Source: Rhodospirillales bacterium 47_12_T64
Lineage (GTDB): Bacteria > Pseudomonadota > Alphaproteobacteria > Kiloniellales > Kiloniellaceae
Direction of reading: 5' to 3'
Length of the DNA stretch: 5,024 nucleotides
NCBI GenBank assembly: GCA_002162915.1
Contig: MABB01000092.1
Coordinates: forward strand, 1,562-6,585
The translations under genes were made by a program, and so were the position numbers. The notes under the pieces were generated by a model. That model made no database searches and was not told the origin of the DNA. It saw nothing but the letters and a program-made list of their open reading frames with translations. Positions 1-5,024 of this stretch are shown here, piece after piece. The first letter of the stretch is position 1. Every line of letters begins with the position of its first letter.

Positions 1-153
1 GGCAAGCATCATTGACCACCAGCATGGAAAAAGTAAAAGCCAAGTTCCAATGGGGCGGTCGAGTCTCGCAAGGCGCAAATAAGGTCGCGCCCAAGTTGGA
101 GATAACCGAATAATCAGATGATCATTCGCAATGTCGCTTGCATTATTAGTCAT
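1..153 (-). CDS. ubiA: 4-hydroxybenzoate polyprenyltransferase, N-terminal part (runs off left edge)
   Basis: Only the first 51 codons are present. UbiA attaches a polyprenyl tail to 4-hydroxybenzoate in the inner membrane, an early step of ubiquinone synthesis. The recognisable part is residues 22-46, with ARPYLRLARLDRPIGTW leading into a hydrophobic stretch (LLLFPCWWSMMLA) that begins the first membrane helix. This R-DRPIG-W-LL-P pattern is typical of the UbiA N-terminus. The Asp-rich catalytic motifs lie beyond the window. The ATG at 151-153 is the only start available: an in-frame TAA lies eight codons upstream with no GTG or TTG between. No clear Shine-Dalgarno sequence precedes it. It is divergent from rsmE, an arrangement I recall as common in Alphaproteobacteria. 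The family is clear; the exact substrate is inferred from the family. Confidence 0.88.
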   Translation of the reverse strand, partial: MTNNASDIANDHLIIRLSPTWARPYLRLARLDRPIGTWLLLFPCWWSMMLA

Positions 154-250
154 ATCGGACGTTGTGCTATCTATTTAGGGGGTGTTATCAAATTACTTTA
201 ATGGTGATAGATACACCTGATGCTCGTCTTTGTGAAGGTAGGTTTGATTA
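154..250. promoter_or_regulatory. Divergent ubiA/rsmE intergenic promoter region with imperfect inverted repeat
   Basis: Promoters for both ubiA (leftward) and rsmE (rightward) are expected in these 97 bp, because the genes are divergent and nothing else separates them. Individual elements are weak. On the minus strand TTCACA (236-231) lies 17 nt before TATCTA (213-208), which could serve ubiA. On the plus strand TTTAAT (197-202) resembles a -10 box for rsmE but has no good -35. An interrupted dyad is visible: GGTGTTATCA (181-190) can pair with TGATA (205-209) and ACACC (213-217), leaving a 3-nt bulge and a 14-nt loop. It overlaps the candidate -10 boxes, so it could be an operator, but this is inference. 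A GGTAGG purine run at 237-242 is the probable rsmE ribosome binding site. Confidence 0.45.
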
Positions 251-1042
251 ATGGAACGGGTCGTAACAAGACTCTATGTTAAAGACAGCTTGTCTGAAGG
301 AGCCATCGTTGGTCTGGATGCTGCTGGTGCGCATTACTTGCGTTCAGTGCTTCGGCTGAATACCGGGGCTCGAATCGGCCTGTTCAATGAGCGCGATGGT
401 GAATGGCTTGGGCTAATAGAAGGACTGGGCAAGGGCTGGTGCTCTTTGCAGATTCAAGAGCAACGTCGGGTGCCTGCTGAGGAGCCTGACATATGGCTTG
501 TGTTTGCCCCGATCAAAAGATCTCGCATAGATTTCCTCGCTGAAAAAGCTGGTGAACTCGGTTGCTCGCGTATTGTCCCGATTTTTACCCGCTATACAGA
601 TGTAAAACGCATTAATCGGGATCGACTTGCTGCCCATGCGCGTGAATCTGCGGAACAATGCGAGCGCCTGTCGGTAACAGAGGTTGACGATGCGATTACT
701 CTCGATAAGTTGATAGACGCTTGGCCTCAAGAACGTCGATTACTTGTTTGTGCAGAGTTTGGCGATGCAAAGCCGATAGCACAGGTACTAACGGACTTAT
801 TGGTCAAAGAACCAGATGCTGGTCAGCAGCCTTGGGCTGTTTTGATCGGCCCGGAAGGCGGTTTTGCAAAAGAAGAGCTTGAAGCTCTCCGTCGCCTTCC
901 TTATGTGACATCAATCGGTCTCGGTCCAAGGGTACTTCGGGCTGATACTGCTGCTGTTGCCGCCCTGTCTTGTTGGCAGGCGATATTAGGAGATGGTGGT
1001 ATGCGCCCACCTAAAGGAACAACGCCGGTTACGGTTGCCTGA
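251..1042 (+). CDS. rsmE: 16S rRNA (uracil(1498)-N3)-methyltransferase
   Basis: RsmE methylates N3 of U1498 in helix 44 of 16S rRNA within the small subunit, using S-adenosylmethionine. The 263 residues are close to the usual family length of about 240-260. Residues 1-75 form the PUA-like RNA-binding domain, including AHYLRSVLRL (27-36) and LFNERDGEW (44-52). Residues from about 80 form the SPOUT methyltransferase domain: APIKRSRIDFLAEKAGELG (86-104), the ARESAEQCER segment (130-139), and the knotted cofactor site with LIGPEGGF (198-205) and LGPRVLRADTA (224-234). The last 18 residues (MRPPKGTTPVTVA end) are a likely disordered tail. The start is fixed because TGA at 245-247 is in frame just upstream. 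gshA follows 48 bp later on the same strand with no terminator between, so co-transcription is likely. Confidence 0.95.
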   Translation: MERVVTRLYVKDSLSEGAIVGLDAAGAHYLRSVLRLNTGARIGLFNERDGEWLGLIEGLGKGWCSLQIQEQRRVPAEEPDIWLVFAPIKRSRIDFLAEKAGELGCSRIVPIFTRYTDVKRINRDRLAAHARESAEQCERLSVTEVDDAITLDKLIDAWPQERRLLVCAEFGDAKPIAQVLTDLLVKEPDAGQQPWAVLIGPEGGFAKEELEALRRLPYVTSIGLGPRVLRADTAAVAALSCWQAILGDGGMRPPKGTTPVTVA

Positions 1043-1090
1043 AAACAACGTATTGTTAGGTAATCTTTCCGCATCTATGGAATGTGAATT

Positions 1091-2455
1091 ATGTCCGACG
1101 CTTCTTCCTCTTCACCCGTAATTACGGATAAAGCCCAGCTTCTTTCCTATTTTGAAAGCGGCAATAAACCCAAAGAAAAATGGCGAATTGGGACCGAACA
1201 CGAAAAGTTCGCTTATTGTGACGAGACTTTCAAGCCGTTAAAATACGATGGTGAAAAGTCAATCAAGGTTATTCTCGAAGGCCTTGCCAACCGCTTTGGC
1301 TGGACGCCGGGTTATGAAGGCGATGATATCATTGCGCTGACAGATGCCGGTGCTTCTGTGACTTTAGAGCCAGGTGGGCAGCTTGAGTTATCGGGTGCAC
1401 CACTTGAAACTGTTCACGATACTTGTCGAGAGGTTCATGCTCATCTGCACCAGGTGAAGGAAATTACCGAACCTCTTGGCATTCATATGATGGGGATGGG
1501 GTATAATCCCAAGTGGGATCGCGACGCTGTCAACTGGATGCCTAAAGGGCGTTACAAGATCATGCGCGACTATATGCCAAAGCGCGGTAATCTTGGGCTT
1601 GATATGATGAGCTTAAGCTGCACGGTCCAGGTGAATCTCGATTTCTCCAGTGAAGCTGATATGGTTCAAAAATTCCGTACCAGCCTTGCACTTCAACCTA
1701 TCGCGACGGCTCTTTTTGCGAATTCCCCTTTTAGCAACGGCAAGCCAAATGGCTATCTGAGTTATCGGAGCCATCTATGGACTGATACAGATCCTGATCG
1801 TTGCGGGATGTTATCTTTTGTCTTTGAAGATGGCATGAGCTTTGAGCGTTATCTTGATTACGTTCTCGATGTGCCAATGTACTTCGTTTATCGCAATGGT
1901 ATTTACCACGATGCAAGTGGCGAATCTTTCCGCGACTTTATGCAGGGTAAGCTAAAGGTCCTTCCCGGAGAGCTGCCGACGATAAAAGATTGGGATGACC
2001 ATATCACCACAGCCTTCCCAGAAGTGCGTATGAAAAAGTTCCTTGAAATGCGGGGAGCTGATGGCGGGCCCTGGAAATCACTCTGTGCATTGCCTGCGCT
2101 TTGGGTTGGTCTGCTTTATGATCAATCCGCACTTGATGCTGCGTGGGATCTGGTGAAGGACTGGAGCGATGAAGAGCGCCAGCTCTTGAGAGCAGAAGTG
2201 CCTGCCAAGGGATTTGCAGCTGAAGTCAGAGGCAAGAAAATCCAGGAACTAGCTGTGGAAGTTGTGAAAATCGCAGCGAGTGGCCTGGAAAACCGTGGGC
2301 GTACAGATGGACAAGGTCGTGATGAGGCGTATTTCCTGGATACGCTTATGGCATCAGCAGAAAGCGGTATGACACCAGCCGAGGAAAAACTTAAGGCCTA
2401 CCACGGCCATTGGAACAAGTCAGTTGACCCGGCATTTATTGAAAACGCCTATTAA
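1091..2455 (+). CDS. gshA: Glutamate-cysteine ligase, plant/alphaproteobacterial type
   Basis: This cytoplasmic enzyme joins L-glutamate and L-cysteine through the gamma-carboxyl using ATP, the first and usually limiting step of glutathione synthesis. Its 454 residues match the plant-type class (GCS2 family) and not the E. coli-type GshA of about 520 residues. Diagnostic stretches are WRIGTEHEKFAY (31-42, nucleotide/glutamate site), TLEPGGQLELSGAP (91-104), MSLSCTVQVNLDFSSEADM (173-191), ALFANSPFSNGKPNGYLSYR (207-226), DVPMYFVYR (260-268) and FLEMRGADGGPW (317-328). Cysteines are at 43, 112, 177, 238 and 332. Plant enzymes use disulfides for redox control; whether any pair here is equivalent cannot be judged without an alignment. 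TGA at 1085-1087 is in frame, fixing the ATG at 1091. A weak GGAA lies eight bases upstream. The 48-bp gap after rsmE holds only a small AACAA-cgta-TTGTT dyad (1044-1057). An intrinsic terminator starts 28 bp after the stop. Confidence 0.96.
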   Translation: MSDASSSSPVITDKAQLLSYFESGNKPKEKWRIGTEHEKFAYCDETFKPLKYDGEKSIKVILEGLANRFGWTPGYEGDDIIALTDAGASVTLEPGGQLELSGAPLETVHDTCREVHAHLHQVKEITEPLGIHMMGMGYNPKWDRDAVNWMPKGRYKIMRDYMPKRGNLGLDMMSLSCTVQVNLDFSSEADMVQKFRTSLALQPIATALFANSPFSNGKPNGYLSYRSHLWTDTDPDRCGMLSFVFEDGMSFERYLDYVLDVPMYFVYRNGIYHDASGESFRDFMQGKLKVLPGELPTIKDWDDHITTAFPEVRMKKFLEMRGADGGPWKSLCALPALWVGLLYDQSALDAAWDLVKDWSDEERQLLRAEVPAKGFAAEVRGKKIQELAVEVVKIAASGLENRGRTDGQGRDEAYFLDTLMASAESGMTPAEEKLKAYHGHWNKSVDPAFIENAY

Positions 2456-2483
2456 GGCATAAAGCAGAATTACAATGGTTTGA

Positions 2484-2519
2484 GGGGCTGATCCTTACTG
2501 GGATTGGCCCCTTTTGTCT
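2484..2519 (+). terminator. Rho-independent terminator of gshA (rsmE-gshA unit)
   Basis: The arm GGGGCTGATCC (2484-2494) pairs with GGATTGGCCCC (2501-2511). This gives eleven base pairs, two of them G-T wobbles, around a 6-nt loop TTACTG. TTTTGTCT follows directly on the plus strand. On the minus strand no T-run follows the hairpin, so it acts only for rightward transcripts. It lies 28 bp past the gshA stop codon. Confidence 0.88.
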
Positions 2520-2540
2520 GGAGTGCATAAAGAAATGAGC

Positions 2541-2568
2541 AAAAAAAAGCCCCAGCAGAAGCTGGGGC
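2541..2568 (-). terminator. Rho-independent terminator of tldD
   Basis: Read on the minus strand, GCCCCAGC pairs perfectly with GCTGGGGC (2561-2568 with 2549-2556) around a TTCT tetraloop, followed by eight T residues (2548-2541). This is a textbook strong intrinsic terminator. It lacks a T-run on the plus strand, so it serves only leftward transcription. It lies about 100 bp after the tldD stop, leaving an unusually roomy 3' untranslated region. Confidence 0.93.
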
Positions 2569-2599
2569 ATCAAGAAATCGATACAAGGGTCGATAGGAG

Positions 2600-2654
2600 G
2601 TTGTGAAGACAACTCTACGTTAGATTGTATTAATGAAAAGTTAAATATACAACC
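2600..2654 (-). other. Structured AT-rich 3' untranslated region of tldD
   Basis: Between the tldD stop and its terminator two small hairpins can form in the transcript. One pairs 2623-2630 (GATTGTAT) with 2647-2654 (ATACAACC), with a further TAA/TTA pairing inside (2631-2633 with 2641-2643), a 7-nt loop and a 3-nt bulge. The other is GTTGT-gaag-ACAAC (2600-2613). The GGTTGT and ACAAC words recur, so alternative pairings are possible. This could simply be AT-rich spacer, or the body of a small RNA released from the 3' end of the tldD message. The sequence shows only the potential to fold; a function is inference. Confidence 0.25.
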
Positions 2655-2670
2655 ATAAATAGTCTTTTTA

Positions 2671-4101
2671 TTATGAAGTGCCTCCAACAGTGATTTGGTC
2701 GATGAGTAAAGTGGGTTGCCCAACGCCAACTGGAACACCCTGTCCGTTCTTTCCACAAGTGCCGACACCGTCATCCATTTCCATGTCGTTGCCAACTTTG
2801 GAAATTTTCTGCATGGCTTCTGGCCCATTGCCGATAAGTGTTGCACCTTTAACGGCCTCACCAACAACGCCATCCTTGACCATATAAGCTTCGGTACAGG
2901 CGAAAACGAATTTCCCGGATGTAATATCAACCTGACCGCCGCCGAAGTTTACAGCGTAAATGCCGTTTTTAACTGACTTGAGCATTTCTTTAGGATCGTG
3001 CTCGCCATTGAGCATGATCGTATTTGTCATTCTTGGCATTGGAATGTGAGCATAACTTTGTCGACGGCCGTTACCCGTCGAAGCTTGTCCCATCAAACGA
3101 GCGTTTTGACGATCTTGCATATAGCCAACCAGAATGCCGTCTTCAATGAGTGTGGTGCATTGTGAGGGAGTACCTTCATCATCGACGGAAATCGAACCAC
3201 GACGATCTGCGATTGTTCCGTCATCCACAACAGTGACACCAGGAGAGGCAACGCGTTCACCGATACGATCACTAAAGGTAGATGTTTTTTTACGGTTGAA
3301 GTCACCTTCGAGACCGTGACCTACAGCCTCGTGTAAAAGAATGCCGGGCCAGCCCGGGCCGAGGAGAACCTGCATCTCACCTGCGGGAGCAGGTACGGCA
3401 GCAAGATTAACCAGTGCGCGACGGATCGCTTCGTCGGTGCCTTTTTGCCAATAATCGGGATCGAGCAGGCTGTCATAGACAAAACGACCGCCGCCGCCAT
3501 AGGAACCGCTTTCCATCTTGTCGCCATCAGCAACGGTCACGGAGATGTTTAACCTGACGAGAGGGCGAATATCGGCGACTCTATGTGCATCGGCACGAAT
3601 GATCTGAACGGCTTGCCACTCACCCGAGATCGAGGCACTTACCTGAACAACACGGGGGTCCTTTCCGCGCGCATAGGCATCAATGTCGCTTAGAACTTTG
3701 ATTTTGGTTTCAAAAGCACAGGCTGAAAGTGGGTTGTCTTCTGTATAGAGCGCAGAATTTGTTCCCTGTGGAGATCCCGCCATGGTCCCGGAATGACCAC
3801 TGTGCACGGCTTGCACCGTATTTACAGCACGCTTGATTGCCTCTTCACTAAGGTCGCTGGCATGTGCATATCCAGCACTTTCGCCCGCAATGGTACGAAG
3901 GCCAAAACCCTGGGATGTATCAAAGCTCGCGTTCTTGAGACGGCCGTCATCAAACACCATGCCTTCTGATTGGCGGTATTCGAGATAGAGTTCGCCGTCA
4001 TCAGCACCTGAAAGCGCGTTATTCACAATGCCTTCAAGTCGCTTTTGATCAAGGTCGGTTTTATTGAAAAAAAGATCGTCGGTTGTGGCAATGTAGCTCA
4101 T
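2671..4101 (-). CDS. tldD: Metalloprotease TldD
   Basis: TldD is the zinc-bearing subunit of the TldD/TldE (PmbA) protease, which trims unfolded peptides. In enterobacteria it is known for microcin B17 maturation and CcdA antitoxin degradation. From ATG at 4101 it has 476 residues, near the 481 of E. coli. The zinc-site motif HEAVGHGLEGDFNRKKTS spans residues 257-274 (HExxxH), and the family's C-terminal zinc-ligand cysteine appears to be C449 in GTCGKNGQGVPVGVGQP. Residues 15-240 form the N-terminal domain and about 241-476 the catalytic domain. No signal peptide is seen, so it is cytoplasmic. A GTG at 4143 would add 14 residues, but it overlaps the predicted -10 box and lacks a ribosome binding site, whereas AAGGA sits eight bases before the ATG at 4101. 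No tldE/pmbA partner is in the window. The gene is convergent with gshA and divergent from the DUF3422 gene. Confidence 0.95.
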   Translation of the reverse strand: MSYIATTDDLFFNKTDLDQKRLEGIVNNALSGADDGELYLEYRQSEGMVFDDGRLKNASFDTSQGFGLRTIAGESAGYAHASDLSEEAIKRAVNTVQAVHSGHSGTMAGSPQGTNSALYTEDNPLSACAFETKIKVLSDIDAYARGKDPRVVQVSASISGEWQAVQIIRADAHRVADIRPLVRLNISVTVADGDKMESGSYGGGGRFVYDSLLDPDYWQKGTDEAIRRALVNLAAVPAPAGEMQVLLGPGWPGILLHEAVGHGLEGDFNRKKTSTFSDRIGERVASPGVTVVDDGTIADRRGSISVDDEGTPSQCTTLIEDGILVGYMQDRQNARLMGQASTGNGRRQSYAHIPMPRMTNTIMLNGEHDPKEMLKSVKNGIYAVNFGGGQVDITSGKFVFACTEAYMVKDGVVGEAVKGATLIGNGPEAMQKISKVGNDMEMDDGVGTCGKNGQGVPVGVGQPTLLIDQITVGGTS

Positions 4102-4109
4102 AAATAGAT

Positions 4110-4114
4110 TCCTT
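4110..4114 (-). promoter_or_regulatory. tldD ribosome binding site deciding the start
   Basis: AAGGA on the minus strand lies 8 nt upstream of the ATG at 4101, an ideal spacing. It favours this start over the in-frame GTG at 4143, which has no purine-rich sequence at a suitable distance. Confidence 0.7.
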
Positions 4115-4132
4115 AAAAATACCGTTCCTCTC

Positions 4133-4161
4133 AATATAAGCACACTAGGCAGTTAGGCCAA
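4133..4161 (-). promoter_or_regulatory. Predicted sigma70-type promoter of tldD
   Basis: On the minus strand TTGGCC (4161-4156) matches four of six positions of the TTGACA consensus. After a 17-nt spacer comes TATATT (4138-4133), matching five of six of TATAAT. Transcription would begin near 4126, giving a leader of about 25 nt that still contains the AAGGA ribosome binding site. The -35 box lies in a dyad GCCAA-N5-TTGGC (4157-4171), a possible regulator site. This is a visual match only. Confidence 0.45.
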
Positions 4162-4255
4162 CGTTATTGGCTTCCATATTAAATAGAAACTTGCCACACT
4201 CCTCGTGGACAAGGTCAAAAACGCTTCAATTAAAAGAAAGCGATGAGCAAAAACA

Positions 4256-4271
4256 TCCGCAAGTTTGCGGA
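4256..4271. promoter_or_regulatory. Perfect 16-bp dyad upstream of the DUF3422 gene
   Basis: TCCGCAA (4256-4262) and TTGCGGA (4265-4271) are exact reverse complements separated by GT, ending 25 bp before the ATG at 4297. As DNA it could be an operator for a dimeric regulator near the transcription start. As RNA it could form a 6-bp hairpin with an AGTT loop just upstream of the ribosome binding site. It has no T-run after it and is not a terminator. Upstream, TGGACA (4206-4211) followed after 18 nt by TTAAAA (4230-4235) is the best but weak promoter candidate. Confidence 0.4.
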
Positions 4272-4296
4272 ATTAGGGTCGATAGAGGAAAGATAA

Positions 4297-5024
4297 ATGT
4301 TGCGCGATCACCCGTTGAGGATCGAGCTCTGTAACGAGTTACACACCAGGCCTTTTACTCAGCTAAGCGGGCCTGAAACGATTACGCATGTGGGAATGCT
4401 CACCGATGAAGAAATGGCAGAGGAGGAGCGTGCCCATGTCGGTCTGCTTTGTCAGCGTTTTAACGTCGCCGCACCAGCGTCCGGAACCAAGCATTTTATG
4501 GCTGATTTGGGGCACTTCTATATGGTCTGGGAACGCCATACTGAATTTTCAACCTATACTTTTTTTCGGAATCGACGAGATTCGGATCGTAAGCAGTGTG
4601 ATACGGAGCTTGCTAAACTCGGTTTAGTTGATCCATTTACGCAAACAGCTATCGAATTGGTTCCCAGTGATTGGTTGAACTCAGTGCCAGGGGAGCGGCT
4701 TGTCGGGGTTCATCTTGAGCTGGAGGGACGTGATGTTCTTGAGCGCACACCGAAAGAGCAGGCTGAGTTTTTCCCTTCAGGGAATTTGTCGGCTTGTACT
4801 TTGCGGGGTGGGCTTGCTGCGGTTTGGATGGATTTTAGCACCAACGAAGATGGTTATGGTCGAATTCTGGTGAAGGATTATGGGCTCAAGCCTCGGCAAA
4901 TAGGCCGGGCTGTTCAGCGTTTGTTGGAGATCGAGACCTACAGGATGATGGCCTTACTATCGCTTCCTCTCGCGCAGAAGTACGGCGCAAGGTTGGCTAA
5001 AGCGGGGCGGGTCCTTACCGATAT
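4297..5024 (+). CDS. DUF3422 (COG4949-type) membrane-anchored protein of unknown function, truncated at right edge
   Basis: The reading frame stays open for 242 codons and is cut by the window end; the family is about 400-440 residues, so roughly the N-terminal 55-60% is here. Recognisable family features are the opening HPLRIELCNELHTRPF (5-20), an acidic stretch TDEEMAEEERAH (36-47), FYMVWERHTEFSTYTFF (74-90), DYGLKPRQIGRAVQRLLEIE (194-213) and TYRMMALLSLPLA (214-226). The membrane segments that give the family its 'membrane-anchored' label are expected in the missing C-terminal part; none is visible here. The biochemical role is unknown and I assign none. The start is well supported: in-frame TAA immediately precedes the ATG, and AGAGGA (4284-4289) lies 7 nt upstream. 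It is divergent from tldD across 195 bp. Assignment rests on recalled family patterns, not a search. Confidence 0.82.
   Translation, partial: MLRDHPLRIELCNELHTRPFTQLSGPETITHVGMLTDEEMAEEERAHVGLLCQRFNVAAPASGTKHFMADLGHFYMVWERHTEFSTYTFFRNRRDSDRKQCDTELAKLGLVDPFTQTAIELVPSDWLNSVPGERLVGVHLELEGRDVLERTPKEQAEFFPSGNLSACTLRGGLAAVWMDFSTNEDGYGRILVKDYGLKPRQIGRAVQRLLEIETYRMMALLSLPLAQKYGARLAKAGRVLTD

Noticed and set aside
413..1010. Minus-strand reading frames inside rsmE
   Set aside because: They are antisense shadows of a well-supported gene, with no family resemblance and no ribosome binding site context.
1044..1057. AACAA-cgta-TTGTT dyad after rsmE as a terminator
   Set aside because: The stem is only five AT-rich base pairs with no T-run, so it would not terminate transcription.
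2436..2930. 164-codon minus-strand reading frame overlapping the end of tldD and the terminator region
   Set aside because: It lies antisense to the end of gshA, runs through both terminators and is out of frame with the clear tldD C-terminus. Its translation resembles no family and has shadow-like composition.
4102..4143. N-terminal extension of TldD from the GTG at 4143
   Set aside because: The extra residues (LILRGTVFLRNLF) are not family-like, the GTG overlaps the predicted -10 box and has no ribosome binding site, and ATG at 4101 has AAGGA at ideal spacing.
4388..4627. 79-codon plus-strand reading frame
   Set aside because: It is an alternate frame inside the DUF3422 gene, whose own frame carries recognisable family motifs and a proper ribosome binding site.
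1..5024. Mobile element, CRISPR array, defence or biosynthetic system
   Set aside because: No direct-repeat arrays, transposase or integrase motifs, tRNA or attachment-like repeats are seen. All genes fit conserved housekeeping families with continuous frames.

Overview
The window looks like ordinary chromosomal DNA from a marine- or soil-type alphaproteobacterium of moderate GC content. Three things point that way: a plant-type (GCS2-fold) glutamate-cysteine ligase, a UbiA N-terminus of the alphaproteobacterial kind, and a DUF3422/COG4949 gene, a family I associate mainly with Proteobacteria. The genus cannot be fixed from the sequence alone; a Rhodospirillales/Kiloniellales/Sneathiellales-like source is a guess from overall protein flavour.

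Layout from left to right. The first 51 codons of ubiA (ubiquinone synthesis) run leftward off the left edge from position 153. A 97-bp divergent promoter region separates it from rsmE (16S rRNA m3U1498 methyltransferase, 251-1042). gshA (glutamate-cysteine ligase, 1091-2455) follows 48 bp later on the same strand. gshA converges on tldD (2671-4101, minus strand), and the 215-bp gap between them holds two separate intrinsic terminators, one per strand, each with its T-tract on the correct side. tldD is divergent from a DUF3422 membrane-anchored protein gene (4297 onward) that runs off the right edge. That 195-bp gap contains a plausible tldD promoter and two short dyads.

The genes are housekeeping: ubiquinone synthesis, ribosome modification, the first step of glutathione synthesis, TldD-type peptide proteolysis, and one conserved protein of unknown function. 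rsmE and gshA are probably co-transcribed and end at the terminator at 2484-2519. No mobile element, CRISPR array, RNA gene, toxin-antitoxin pair or defence system is visible. No new biological system can be supported here. The points most worth a second look are small: the two truncated edge genes, the dyads in the two divergent promoter regions, the structured tldD 3' untranslated region, and the uncharacterised DUF3422 gene.
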